The notes below the pieces were generated by a model. The model worked only from the letters and a program-made list of their open reading frames with translations. It did no database searches and had not been told where the DNA came from. Of a stretch of 64,000 nt of DNA, positions 27,143 through 36,475 are shown in pieces (within the stretch, counting starts at the first letter, position 1; every line of letters starts with the position of its first letter). Made by a program: the position numbers and the translations under genes. The stretch is from NCBI GenBank assembly GCA_038146805.1, contig JAYQSH010000004.1, positions 1 through 64,000 on the forward strand, written 5' to 3'. The stretch is from CAIYXB01 sp038146805 (GTDB lineage Bacteria; Cyanobacteriota; Vampirovibrionia; LMEP-6097).

Positions 27143-29399
27143 TCGGTGGCATTGAACCCGATTGATCACTGCTATCATTAGTCGAATCATATTGACTGCT
27201 ATCATCGGTCGAATCATATTGACTGCTATCATCGGTCGAATCATATTGACTGCTATCATCGGTCGAATCATCGTCATTACTGTCTATAGTTGCACTATAG
27301 TCAGTAGCAGCTTGATCAACGAATTTATTTATAGTATCCATTATGTTCTTCTCATTAAGATTAATAATTTGAAAATCACCAGATTGATTGAATAAAATAA
27401 GCAAAGGTTTTTCATTATCGTTGATTTCTGTGAATGCAGCAAGAGTATCAAGTTGTTGTTTTAGTTCATCAGCATATTGTGTGTCTGCTGTTAGTACGCA
27501 TTGATTTAGTTTATCCATATCAAGACCTATAAAAGTGTTTTCTTGATTTATTACTTGAAAAACAGAGTCTGCATCTGTATTGTACAAACGTCTACCATAT
27601 ATCAATCCTGCAAGGTCCATGTATTTGTCTTGCTCTGCAGAACAAAGTAAAAGATTTCTCAAGAAACCCTCTATTTGACTTTGTGAATTAAAACTTTCAT
27701 AAAAATCAACTGATATCAGATTATTTTCAACCAACGGAGTCAAATCAGAGTTTATTTGTAAAAATCCATTTCTTACTTCGTTACTTGCAAAATGCCCCAC
27801 AAATGCAGCTGCAACAAGATTATTTTTATTGCCCCATGTATAAGAACCATGTGATATTGCATTAAACTCCGGAAACAATTTTTTTAAAATTCCTTCTCTC
27901 CATTCTCTATATTCTTCTCTCCATTTTTCTATCCAGCGTCCTGGATTAACATTCGGCATCTCGAAACACTGAATATCCGACACACATTCTCGATCTTCGG
28001 GTCCATAAGTCACGTACGTTATACAGTCATTTTCAACACAACCTTTATTTTCCTTTCTGTTACACCCTACGTGATCTTTTCCTATCGTACATTCATTTTC
28101 ATTTTTACTATCAGATTGGTTGCTGATTTTCTTGCAGCCCTCAAATTGACATTCAGTGTGATAGCATGCTGGGTTTGTCTTATCTTTTTCATCCTTACTT
28201 GGATCGCAAAAGATACCTCTTCCTCCATTTCCCGGTTCAATTTTACAGCTTTTTGAGCTACAAGACGTCTTTATACAACTCTCATTATATTCAACCCCAT
28301 TTTTATTTTTAAAATTCATATGCATTAGACAACTATTTTTACCGGGAGGTAACTCTTTGCCAGGAAAAAGTCCACATGTTATATCATCGCAATAACTGAC
28401 AGAACATTCGTTTGTTGAGTCGATATCATTACATTCGTTTGGTTTATTTTCTCCAGCTTGTTTATTGGTTTTTTCACATTTGCCCGTATTAGTACTACAA
28501 GCATTGTAAGAGCATTGCTGATCTTCATGTTCAGGACTACATTCTGTGAAATTTTCTGGTTTTTTGCCAAATATATTTTCGCATTTTCTATCTTTGCAAC
28601 CCATGTAAAAACAACTATCGTCATTGTTAATATCACATTCTGATTTACTCTTTAAATCATCAGTCTTCACACATCTCTGTTCTTTAGCATCACATTTTGT
28701 GCGATAACAATCTGTATCTAAATTACAAGGTATTTCATTATGCTTTGTAGTTCCGTATTTTATTGGAGTGCAGGCCATGTTTCTGCATACCAAATCATTA
28801 TTTGCATTACATTGCGATTCATTACATTCTATATAATTTTCAGGTTTTGGCCCATATTTTTTTGTGCATGCAAAAATATCATCTTCATTTTTTTCACATT
28901 CTGTATATTCACAGTCTGAGTCAGAAGAACATTCGCTCTCAAACACAGCACTTCCTTGTCTTTCTACACATTTGGCACCATGACCATCAGGGCTAGCTTC
29001 ACAAACACCATAACTACAAGCTTTATCATCATCGATCTTACAACGATTTTCGCCAGGACCAGGCACTAGAGCACAAAAAAATCTTATAGCGTCTGAAGTA
29101 CAGACTGTATGATTACAATCTTCATCTTGAGTTTCTTTACGACATTCGTGTGGAACATCTCCATACTTTGTAACATTTGGATCATATTCTACTTTACCTC
29201 GCCCGCAAACAAAAAGGTTGTTTGGATTTTCTCGAGTATTGCGTCTTTCGGGCGGAACACATTTCCTAATTTCTTTTGTTGCTTTCTGAGGGGTTAAGGC
29301 TGCAGAAGCTATTTGAGAACAACAGAAAAAAAATATTATTGATATAATTAAGTTTTTGAAGAGTTTGCTGGACTTTAAAAATTGAATATAGGTAAACAT
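27132..29399 (-). CDS. Large secreted cysteine-rich protein with thioredoxin-like C-terminal region
   Basis: A 755-aa exported protein (signal segment about residues 15-34, ending IASAA). Residues about 45-490 contain dozens of cysteines in irregular modules built on a pattern like ECSSDSDCEYTECEK...C, each 30-60 residues, often followed by YGPKPENYIEC-like linkers; many disulfides are expected. From about 520 to 690 the sequence has the spacing of a DsbA/thioredoxin-type fold (VAAAFVGHFAS..., SAEQDKYMDLAGLIYGRR, KPLLILFNQSGDFQI) but without a CxxC pair. The tail has three to four repeats of YDSTDDSSQ encoded by a 27-bp DNA repeat (27177-27267). A TATAAT is 7 bases before the ATG. Family not recognised; the fold of the C-terminal part is inferred from pattern. 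Confidence 0.7.
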   Translation of the reverse strand: MFTYIQFLKSSKLFKNLIISIIFFFCCSQIASAALTPQKATKEIRKCVPPERRNTRENPNNLFVCGRGKVEYDPNVTKYGDVPHECRKETQDEDCNHTVCTSDAIRFFCALVPGPGENRCKIDDDKACSYGVCEASPDGHGAKCVERQGSAVFESECSSDSDCEYTECEKNEDDIFACTKKYGPKPENYIECNESQCNANNDLVCRNMACTPIKYGTTKHNEIPCNLDTDCYRTKCDAKEQRCVKTDDLKSKSECDINNDDSCFYMGCKDRKCENIFGKKPENFTECSPEHEDQQCSYNACSTNTGKCEKTNKQAGENKPNECNDIDSTNECSVSYCDDITCGLFPGKELPPGKNSCLMHMNFKNKNGVEYNESCIKTSCSSKSCKIEPGNGGRGIFCDPSKDEKDKTNPACYHTECQFEGCKKISNQSDSKNENECTIGKDHVGCNRKENKGCVENDCITYVTYGPEDRECVSDIQCFEMPNVNPGRWIEKWREEYREWREGILKKLFPEFNAISHGSYTWGNKNNLVAAAFVGHFASNEVRNGFLQINSDLTPLVENNLISVDFYESFNSQSQIEGFLRNLLLCSAEQDKYMDLAGLIYGRRLYNTDADSVFQVINQENTFIGLDMDKLNQCVLTADTQYADELKQQLDTLAAFTEINDNEKPLLILFNQSGDFQIINLNEKNIMDTINKFVDQAATDYSATIDSNDDDSTDDSSQYDSTDDSSQYDSTDDSSQYDSTNDSSDQSGSMPPINF

Positions 29400-29548
29400 A
29401 TTAATTATTATATCTGGAAGCTAAGCTTTTAGTAATATTGAAAAAATCTAAATTTACAGTAATAAGATTAAATAAATCAATGATTACGTGATATATTTGT
29501 TTTTGTCTTTTAAAGACAAGGGCTTTGCTTGCTATTTTAAGCAATTTT

Positions 29549-29625
29549 GCGTCTGTAGCTCAGCCCGGTAGAGCACTCGGCTTTTAACCGATTGGTCCTA
29601 GGTTCAAATCCTAGCAGACGCACCA
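29549..29625 (+). tRNA. tRNA-Lys (TTT anticodon)
   Basis: A complete cloverleaf with acceptor stem GCGTCTG/CAGACGC, anticodon loop CTTTTAA holding TTT, T-arm CTAGGTTCAAATCCTAG, and an encoded CCA. ISL3-element DNA begins about 30 bases downstream. Confidence 0.95.
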
Positions 29626-29704
29626 TTTTAAAAAATAAGGAGTCGCCTTTAGGTGGCGGATGTACACCAATTTTGTGTAATTTTAGGAAGTGAAACTCTT
29701 CCGT

Positions 29705-29940
29705 TTATCCGCATTGTAACAAAACCCTCTGTCTGTAATTTTTAAAGTTTCTAAATCCGTAAGCGATTCTGACGATTCGCTTCATTTTGTTGTGAAATCC
29801 TTCTGTAATTCCGTTGGATTTAGTATATCTCATCATCCTCAATATCTCCTCCTGCCAATTCTCTAAAGTCTTTGCTAATGACATCAGAGGCTTGAATTTT
29901 GACTTGTTTAAAAAATGAGTAAGAGTATTAAAATAGCCAA
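29705..29940 (-). pseudogene. C-terminal fragment of the older ISL3 transposase
   Basis: About 78 codons matching the end of ISL3 transposases: EEILRMMRYTKSNGITEGFHNKMKR with the last catalytic Glu, then AYGFRNFKNYRQRVLLQC. It lost its N-terminal part to the insertion at 29941. Confidence 0.82.
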
Positions 29941-31269
29941 GGTTGTACACCAAGAAAAGGAAAAAATAGGAGTGAAATTCTCCTAGATATCGTCACGCAC
30001 ATTGTAGCAAAACCCTTTGCCTGTAATTTTTAAAGTTTCTAAATCCGTAAGCTCTTCTAGATATTACTTCCATTTTGTTGTGATAGCCTTCAGTGATGCC
30101 ATTGTTTTTGGTATATCTAAGCATTCTTAAGATTTCTTCATCCCAGGCTTGAAAAGTATTAGCAAGAGTGACCATAGAATTAAACCCAGAAGCCAGTAGT
30201 TTTTCAATCATAAAATTAAATTCTTTGATAGCAGGCTTCATAGTTTTAAAATCAAGAGTTTTGATATTAAGAAACTGATTAATATGATTTCTAAAATCAT
30301 AACTTTGCTTGAGCCTGGGAATATCATTTAAATATCGATCAAGGTTCTGTGCTTGTTCAAAACTAAGCTTAGAAGGATTTCTTCTGAATAATGAAAGTAG
30401 CCCTCTATTTTTTCTTCCAGATGGATCTAAAAGCTTCCAGAGCTCAATAAAGTGATGATTTACAGTTCTAATTACATGAAATCTATCAGCGACAATTTGG
30501 GCGTTAGGAAAATGCTTTCTAATTATTGCCCGATAGGATGATGAAAGATCAATACAAACTACTCTGCAACGTTCTTTGTGTTTGAGTTTAGTTAAATATC
30601 TATTTAGAGATTTTTCAGACTTACCAAGTCTAATATCAAAGATTTTAGATCTTTTCAAATCACAGAAGGTAGTGGCATAGCCTTTTTTCTTGGTAAAGAA
30701 ATGTTCGTCAATGCCAAGAACTTCAGGACAAATGTTTGATAGTTTTTCTTGATTTTTGAGAAACGTAAATCTATTGATATCTCTTTGAACAGTAGCTTCT
30801 CCAAGTTTAAAATCAGAGGCAACTCCTTTGTTGTCGTGTCCTCTGAGTGCAGCTCTAGCTACTTGTCCTCGTAATTGCTCAGTTCTTCTAAAGTATGGCA
30901 AGATGCCTGGTAATCTTTCCCAGAATCGAGCGCCACAAGACCTACACTTAAATCTTCTTTGAAAAACTTTAAGCCAAGTAGTTTTAGTATCCCAGGAGGA
31001 ATGCTGAATGGTTCTAGTTTTGTGTTCGTAAACAATTGAGCTTTTAACAGAACATTTCTTGCAAACAGAATATTTAGACTTAGGTCTAATGTGAAATACA
31101 ATTTTATGCTCAAAAATATCATTTTTTAAACAACGGTATTCTGGTAAATTAATCAAATTTACATTACTATTTCTCATAGTGAAACTCCTTTTTATTGCTG
31201 AAACACAATATTTAAGAGAGTCTCACTTATCTTTTAGTTCCTAAAGTTTCCTTTTTATGAGGTAGAGCC
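29941..31269 (-). mobile_element. Intact ISL3-family insertion sequence (copy A, 1329 bp)
   Basis: Bounded by an exact 8-bp target duplication ATAGCCAA (29933-29940 and 31270-31277), the size expected for ISL3. Terminal repeats are imperfect: GGTTGTACACCAAGAAAAGG on the left, GGCTCTACCTCATAAAAAGG read inward from the right. It carries one transposase gene and interrupts an older relative. Confidence 0.92.
29993..31177 (-). CDS. ISL3-family transposase (copy A)
   Basis: A 394-aa DDE transposase. The N-terminal zinc ribbon is clear (CKKC and CRSC pairs within residues 38-90), then a helix-turn-helix (GVASDFKLGEATVQRDINRF). The catalytic triad is recognisable: Asp in LGIDEHFF, Asp in IVADRFHVIRTVN and Glu in GITEGYHNKMEVISRRAYGFRNF. 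The frame is complete, so it may still be active. It is very similar to the transposase at 38845-40029, with scattered substitutions. Confidence 0.95.
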   Translation of the reverse strand: MRNSNVNLINLPEYRCLKNDIFEHKIVFHIRPKSKYSVCKKCSVKSSIVYEHKTRTIQHSSWDTKTTWLKVFQRRFKCRSCGARFWERLPGILPYFRRTEQLRGQVARAALRGHDNKGVASDFKLGEATVQRDINRFTFLKNQEKLSNICPEVLGIDEHFFTKKKGYATTFCDLKRSKIFDIRLGKSEKSLNRYLTKLKHKERCRVVCIDLSSSYRAIIRKHFPNAQIVADRFHVIRTVNHHFIELWKLLDPSGRKNRGLLSLFRRNPSKLSFEQAQNLDRYLNDIPRLKQSYDFRNHINQFLNIKTLDFKTMKPAIKEFNFMIEKLLASGFNSMVTLANTFQAWDEEILRMLRYTKNNGITEGYHNKMEVISRRAYGFRNFKNYRQRVLLQCA

Positions 31270-31729
31270 ATAGCCAATCACTTTCCTTGCATATCTAAAC
31301 TTCATTTCTTTTAAATTCAAGAGCTTTACAAATCTATTATTAAACTTATACAAAGCTTCTAGACCAGGTTTTGACTGAAGATAGCGGTGAAGTTTTTTGT
31401 GTTGTTCTTCAGTTAATTTAGAAGGGTGTCTTCTAAAGAGTGAGAGTAAGCCTCTGTTGTCTCTTCCTTTGGAGTCTAAGAGTTTCAGGTTGCAAGAAAT
31501 CTTAAAATTACTAATCTAATTACATGAAATCTATCAGTAATTATTTGAGCATTAGGGAAGTATTTTTGAACAATTGAGCGGTAACTTGAGGAAAGATCCA
31601 TTACTACGTAATCAGTTCTATCTCTATATTTCAATCGTCTCAGATAGCCTTCTAGGGCTTGTTCCGAGCGTCCTTGAACAATATCAAATACTTTTCTTCT
31701 TTGAAGGTCACAGAGTGTAGTAACGTAGC

Positions 31730-32224
31730 CTAGCTTCTTCGTGAAGAAGTGTTCATCGATGCCAAGGATTCTAGGAGCAAGTACATCAGATTTTTTCTTA
31801 GTTCAAGGTCAGTGTAGTGATTAACATCTCTTTGAACAGTTGCTTGCCCAACATTATATTTTCTAGAAACTGATTTATTATTAACACCAGCAAGAGCTTC
31901 CTTTGCTATTTGTCTTTTAAAAGCTTCTGTTCTTCTTGCGTATTTTTTAAGACCTGGTAGTTGTTCCCAAAATCTTGTTTTACAGTTTTTGCAGCGAAAT
32001 TTTCTAACCAAAACTTTTAATTTGCAGGGTCTATGATCCCAAAAGTTATGGTTTATTTTTCTAATTCTAGTTTCATAGACAGTCTTAGTTTTAGCCCTAC
32101 ATTTAGGGCAAAAACCATGCTTTTGCTTGATTTTTACGTCAAAATTGAGCCGATATCCATCAATTGAATCATTTGTAATGACATACCCTGGTAAATTTAT
32201 TAATTTTGAACTATACTTTTTCAT
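31730..32224 (-). pseudogene. N-terminal fragment of the older ISL3 transposase
   Basis: 164 codons covering the zinc ribbon (CPKC, CKNC) and helix-turn-helix (VSRKYNVGQATVQRDVNHY), then lost to a frameshift just at the first catalytic Asp region. The downstream DNA to 31278 still encodes recognisable pieces in other frames. Together with 29705-29940 it makes one dead gene. Confidence 0.82.
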
Positions 32225-32514
32225 AAGTGAAACTCCTTCTGTATCTCAATTAATAAAAGAGTTTCACTTATTTTTTTAGTTCCCTATTTTACACAAATTT
32301 GAGGTAGAGCCCAAAAACCATGCTTTTGCTTGATTTTTACGTCAAAATTGAGCCGATATCCATCAATTGAATCATTTGTAATGACATACCCTGGTAAATT
32401 TATTAATTTTGAACTATACTTTTTCATAAGTGAAACTCCTTCTGTATCTCAATTAATAAAAGAGTTTCACTTATTTTTTTAGTTCCCTATTTTACACAAA
32501 TTTGAGGTAGAGCC
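32109..32514. repeat. 203-bp tandem duplication of the older IS end
   Basis: The right-hand end of the older ISL3 element (32109-32311) is repeated directly as 32312-32514, apparently without change by eye. It includes the start of the transposase gene and the GGTAGAGCC terminus. Confidence 0.85.
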
Positions 32515-32566
32515 GGGCGAAGCTCGATACCGCCTTAGGCATTGTCTGATGTATCTAGATTAAAAA

Positions 32567-32642
32567 TGGTGGGCACTGAAAGACTCGAACTTCCGACCGC
32601 CTCGGTGTAAACGAGATGCTCTACCAACTGAGCTAAGTGCCC
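32567..32642 (-). tRNA. tRNA-Val (TAC anticodon)
   Basis: On the minus strand: acceptor stem GGGCACT/AGTGCCC, D-arm with AGCTCAGTTGGTAGAGC, anticodon loop TTTACAC holding TAC, T-arm CGGAAGTTCGAGTCTTTC, and an encoded CCA. It ends about 50 bases from the duplicated IS end. Confidence 0.95.
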
Positions 32643-32658
32643 TAACACTTGCGGTTTC

Positions 32659-32752
32659 TACACCCGCATCTCGTTAAACGAGATGATTTTTTTTGAGCCG
32701 GTGCAGTGGCTCCTGTGCAACTGAGCTAAGTGCCCTAACACTTGCGGTTTCA
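32659..32752 (-). repeat. Duplicated fragment of tRNA-Val and its 5' flank
   Basis: The 34 bases from CAACTGAGCTAAGTGCCC through CACTTGCGGTTTC (32625-32658) occur again at 32719-32752, and an anticodon-arm-like ATCTCGTTAAACGAGAT lies between. This is a broken second tRNA copy lacking a proper anticodon loop and T-arm. Confidence 0.6.
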
Positions 32753-32802
32753 CATGAATCTAAGTAATTTAACTTTGATTCAGGCTAAAATGATAGCATT
32801 CA

Positions 32803-35112
32803 ATGAGATTTTGCAAAATAGCTATAACAAACTCTTCACAAAGCTTTCAAAATCGATTGGAAGATGGGCTACTTTCTTATAGCATTCCTGAGGAAATAAA
32901 CGAAGAAGTTGCTGTTGGTTCAATGGTTTTAGTGCCTTTTCGCAATCAAAAAGAAAATGGTATCGTAATTGATATATACAATTCTGGGCAAGAAAGTCAC
33001 AACTTTAAAGTACGTAATATTTTAGAGACTATCTATCCTGACGATTTTATTTCTCAAGAATTAATTGAATTAACAAAATTTACTGCTGATTACTACGCTT
33101 GTAATATCAATGAAGTTTGTAGTGCGATTTTTCCAAGTGCCATCATCAAAAAACCACAAAAAACAATCATCCTAGAAGATTCTGACACAAATTATGAGCA
33201 TCCGATTTTGCTGCAATTGAAAAAAAACAAAAAACATAGTCTTTCTTGGGCTCGTTTAAAAACACTTACAAATCTTAAAGAGGCAGATTTTAAAAAAGAA
33301 ATTTCGAAATTAAAAACAAAAAATCTTATTAGTATTGAGTATAAAAAAAATAAAGCAAAAAAAACAAAAACTAAAAACCATCTTGAAAAATTTCAAATTG
33401 AAACAGTAAGTCAAAATTTTCAATTTACGCAAGAACAAAAACAAGCAATTGAGGTATTGAATTCTTTTCAGGGTGCACATAAGTTTGTACTACATGGAGT
33501 CACTGGTAGTGGTAAGACCGAAGTATACATGAATCAAATAGAAAAAGTTTTACAAGCCGGTGAATCTTGTATCTTTTTAGTTCCAGAAATATCTCTGGCT
33601 CCTCAATTAGCACAAAGGCTTGCTGAAAAATTTGGCAAAGAAAAAATTTTTATTTGGCATAGTGCCTTAAGTACAAGTGAAAAAAAACATAGTTTTGAAG
33701 CTATTATCAATGAGGAGCCTAAGATCATTATTGGTGCAAGATCAGCAATTTTTACACCAGTAAAAAAATTAGGTTTAATAGTCGTTGATGAAGAACATGA
33801 AAATTCTTACAAACAAGAAGAGCCAAACCCGCGTTACCACACCCATGTTGTTGCAAGCAAAAGAGCAGAGCTTAATAACTGTCCAATTATTTTTGGTTCT
33901 GCTACTCCATCTGTAGAACTTTTCTATAAAGCACTATCAGAAGAATTTCCAGATTTCCATCTTTTGACTTTAGCAAAAAGAGTTTTTGCAACCGCAATGC
34001 CTGACGTGCAAATTGTTGATATGCGAGAAGAATTTAATAATGCCAATAAAAGTATTTTTTCTCGTAGTTTAAAGCAAAAAATTGAAGAAACTTTAGAAAA
34101 CCAAGAACAAATTATTTTGTTTTTGAATAAACGTGGTACAGCGAGTCATGTGTTTTGTCGTAACTGTGGTTTTGTTTATAACTGCAGTAACTGTGATTCT
34201 AAAACTGTCTATCATCAAGACAAGAAGAAACTAATTTGTCATTATTGTGGTTATTCAGAAGAGCACCCAAGTTTATGTCCAAACTGTAATTCAGCTACTA
34301 TAAAGTTTTTTGGTTTAGGTACTCAAAAACTTGAAACAGAAACGCTCAAAGTATTCCCCCAAGCTCGTGTCGCTCGTTTAGACAGTGATAACGCTCGCCT
34401 TAACAATAATTATTTAGAAATTTGGCAAGACTTTAAAGAAAAAAAAATAGATATTTTAATTGGTACGCAAATGATTGCCAAAGGTTTAGATTTACCTGAT
34501 TTGAATTTGGTTGGAGTAATCTCTGCAGATACTAATTTGTCTCAATTGGATTTTAAAGCAGACGAAAGAGCCTTTCAACTTTTGACACAAGTTTCTGGTA
34601 GAGCAGGCAGAAGGCAAAAACAAGGTCAAGTTGTTTTTCAAAGTTATCAGCCAAAAAATGAAACTATTTTATTTTCAAAAGAACATGACTATTTGAATTT
34701 TTATAAGAAAGAAATTGAAATTAGAGAAGCTTTAAAATATCCTCCTTTTGCGACTATGATTCGCTTTAGAGCAATTAGTGAAAATGAATTTTTTGCCATC
34801 AATACCGCAAACCTGTTACATAAAAAAATCTTTACAGTGTTAGAAGAACATAATGTAGATATCGGGCAATTAAGTCATGAGGTTGATTCTTCTATTTTAA
34901 AAATTAATGCACAAAAATTAGTTTCAATAATGGGTCCATGTCCAAGCTTAATTGCAAAAATGAATAATAAATTTCGCTATCATATCGTCATTAAAATTAA
35001 TAATTTCAAACAAGCACAAGCATTAATAAATGCACTAAAAAATCTTTTTAGAAATTTAGAAAAACAACAAGCAACAGTTACTATTGATGTTGATAATGTT
35101 TCCTTATATTGA
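32803..35112 (+). CDS. priA: PriA, primosomal replication-restart helicase
   Basis: The 3'-5' helicase that reloads replication forks after collapse (769 aa, normal length). The N-terminal DNA-binding domain (about 1-105) is followed by a helicase core with Walker A GVTGSGKT at 232-239, DEEHE, GSATPSVE and a late motif with GRAGRRQKQGQVVFQSY. The insert with paired zinc sites is complete (FCRNCGFVYNCSNC, LICHYCGYSE, CPNC). The start ATG at 32803 follows a CTAAAAT -10-like sequence by a short distance. A gene-end repeat (35112-35173) begins right at the stop codon. Confidence 0.96.
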   Translation: MRFCKIAITNSSQSFQNRLEDGLLSYSIPEEINEEVAVGSMVLVPFRNQKENGIVIDIYNSGQESHNFKVRNILETIYPDDFISQELIELTKFTADYYACNINEVCSAIFPSAIIKKPQKTIILEDSDTNYEHPILLQLKKNKKHSLSWARLKTLTNLKEADFKKEISKLKTKNLISIEYKKNKAKKTKTKNHLEKFQIETVSQNFQFTQEQKQAIEVLNSFQGAHKFVLHGVTGSGKTEVYMNQIEKVLQAGESCIFLVPEISLAPQLAQRLAEKFGKEKIFIWHSALSTSEKKHSFEAIINEEPKIIIGARSAIFTPVKKLGLIVVDEEHENSYKQEEPNPRYHTHVVASKRAELNNCPIIFGSATPSVELFYKALSEEFPDFHLLTLAKRVFATAMPDVQIVDMREEFNNANKSIFSRSLKQKIEETLENQEQIILFLNKRGTASHVFCRNCGFVYNCSNCDSKTVYHQDKKKLICHYCGYSEEHPSLCPNCNSATIKFFGLGTQKLETETLKVFPQARVARLDSDNARLNNNYLEIWQDFKEKKIDILIGTQMIAKGLDLPDLNLVGVISADTNLSQLDFKADERAFQLLTQVSGRAGRRQKQGQVVFQSYQPKNETILFSKEHDYLNFYKKEIEIREALKYPPFATMIRFRAISENEFFAINTANLLHKKIFTVLEEHNVDIGQLSHEVDSSILKINAQKLVSIMGPCPSLIAKMNNKFRYHIVIKINNFKQAQALINALKNLFRNLEKQQATVTIDVDNVSLY

Positions 35113-35173
35113 TCCTTAATATTTTTGTTAAGTGGATTGCACTCTAAAACTTTGTGTTTCAGCTAATCTTTAA
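35112..35173. repeat. Dispersed gene-end repeat (copy 2)
   Basis: Begins ATCCTTAATATTTTTGTTAA and ends TTTCAGCTAATCTTTAA; diverged from the copy at 26336-26398. It overlaps the last base of priA and touches the family 1 element. Confidence 0.5.
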
Positions 35174-35174
35174 A

Positions 35175-35597
35175 GGGACTGATTCCAAACCCCATTTTGA
35201 ATTTTATAAACTGGTGCTCTAAACTCCACCTGAATCTTATAAAAGCCTTTAAAACAATGGTATTTTAAGACTTTTTTGATTCATGTAGCGCCACACTGTA
35301 AATACAAAATAAAATCGTCAAAAGTCTTTTATTTATATAGGTTTTTTGAAGATTTATATTTCCAGGTGGAGTTTAGAGCATCAGTTAGTGAATTTTAAAA
35401 TACAGTGAAATGTTAAAATCACTAGCAAATGGGGTCAGAAATCAGTCCCACAAACGACCTTACGCTTAGCTTGTTTCACTGCGTGAAACTCACTAAGCGG
35501 CGGTGTTTGATTCTTTTGTTAGGCGTGTCTAACCAAACCCTACTTATGCCCAAATCTAAAGACTCGAGATACTTATTACGGGTTTGGAAGCACGCCC
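35175..35597. mobile_element. Family 1 miniature element interrupted by a second element
   Basis: The two parts, 35175-35205 and 35397-35597, make a normal 232-bp family 1 element. It is flanked by TTAAA (35170-35174 and 35598-35602), a 5-bp target duplication. The right duplicate contains the TAA stop of the HDOD gene, so the element landed exactly at the gene end without altering the protein. Confidence 0.88.
35206..35389. mobile_element. Family 2 miniature element (184 bp) nested in family 1
   Basis: Terminal inverted repeats of about 27 bp: the left end has AACTGGTGCTCTAAACTCC then ACCTG, and the right end carries the inverted form ending GAGCATCAGTT, with 24 of 27 matching. It is flanked by GAATTTT on both sides (35199-35205 and 35390-35396), a 7-bp target duplication. 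Removing the insert plus one duplicate gives back exactly 232 bp of family 1. It has no coding capacity. Confidence 0.85.
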
Positions 35598-36413
35598 TTA
35601 AACAATAATGGCAGCGTGTTCTTTGAGCAAAGACATCATGTCATGATCTATGCGAACCAATTCAATACCAGAATCTTGTATTGCTCGCCTAACACGAGCA
35701 GCCCCAAGAACTTTGTGTATATCGCGCATTGGTTTATTTTGCATTTCTTGTAGCACTCTTGCAATTTCAATAAACACATTTTCTTTGCGAGACTTGTCGG
35801 TATAAACATTAATTTGGTTTCGAATAACATCGATAACATATTCTGGCACGTTGTAATTCTTTAAAACTAAAATTGAAATATCTAAGCTGTGAAAGCCAAA
35901 TTCTTTTTGTTGAGCTTTTAGTCGTTCATCATAATCAACTATTTTATTTAAGTTTTTATAAATCTGAGGGTAAAAATAGTTAAGTAAAAATGATCCAAAG
36001 TTTTGAAATAATGCAGCCATATAAACAATGTCACAAAGATGATAGTCAAATCTGTTTTTTCTAGCAAGGTGATCTGCTGCTATCGCAACAAAAACACTTT
36101 CAAACCAAACTTTAGGATCATCTATTACGCTTTTTGCCGCTGTAAATAAAGCTACTTTCTTAATATGGGTAAAACCTAAAACATTAACAATTTCATTGAT
36201 AGTTACAAATTTTCTAAATGAACTTACCGATGCTGAGTTAGCGTGTCTGAAACACTCTGCAAACAGAACTTCATCTAACTTTAATAACTCAATGATTTGT
36301 TGTCTAGATGTTCTCAAATCTTCAATTGAATTAACTATTTGCATTGCAGCTGTAGATACAGCAGGTAATTTCATTGATAAATCTTGTATATCTTTTTCGG
36401 TTAAAATTGGCAT
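35598..36413 (-). CDS. HDOD-domain protein
   Basis: A 271-aa protein made essentially of one HDOD domain, a degenerate HD-hydrolase relative found in bacterial signalling and often tied to motility or stress. Features are LPAVSTAAMQIVNSIEDL near the N-terminus, LLKLDEVLFAECFRHANSASV, INEIVNVLGFTHIKKVALFTAAK, and the helical block with AALFQNFGSFLLNYFYP. HD-type metal ligands are not conserved, as is usual for HDOD. AGAGGA lies before the ATG as a ribosome-binding site. It is not in an operon with lpxI, which is 62 bases upstream on the same strand, but co-transcription is possible. Confidence 0.83.
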   Translation of the reverse strand: MPILTEKDIQDLSMKLPAVSTAAMQIVNSIEDLRTSRQQIIELLKLDEVLFAECFRHANSASVSSFRKFVTINEIVNVLGFTHIKKVALFTAAKSVIDDPKVWFESVFVAIAADHLARKNRFDYHLCDIVYMAALFQNFGSFLLNYFYPQIYKNLNKIVDYDERLKAQQKEFGFHSLDISILVLKNYNVPEYVIDVIRNQINVYTDKSRKENVFIEIARVLQEMQNKPMRDIHKVLGAARVRRAIQDSGIELVRIDHDMMSLLKEHAAIIV

Positions 36414-36475
36414 AGTATTCCTCTAGAACGTCATGCCCAGTATTAGAATTTTTTATATAAATAGCTAAATCTAGT

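Larger units (their letters stand above)
29658..32311 (-). mobile_element. Older ISL3-family element, decayed and split by a second copy
   Basis: The left end GGATGTACACC is at 29658 and the right end GGTAGAGCC finishes at 32311. Its transposase is in pieces: an N-terminal half (31730-32224), a degraded middle (31278-31730, with a deletion near 31510), and a C-terminal 82-residue part (29705-29953). Removing the inserted element at 29941-31269 restores a continuous peptide across the junction (KVIGYFNTLTHFL), showing that the younger copy jumped into the older one. Confidence 0.82.

Noticed and set aside
27177..27267. Regular 27-bp direct repeats, CRISPR-like at first sight
   Set aside because: Units are contiguous without spacers and encode YDSTDDSSQ in the frame of the cysteine-rich protein.
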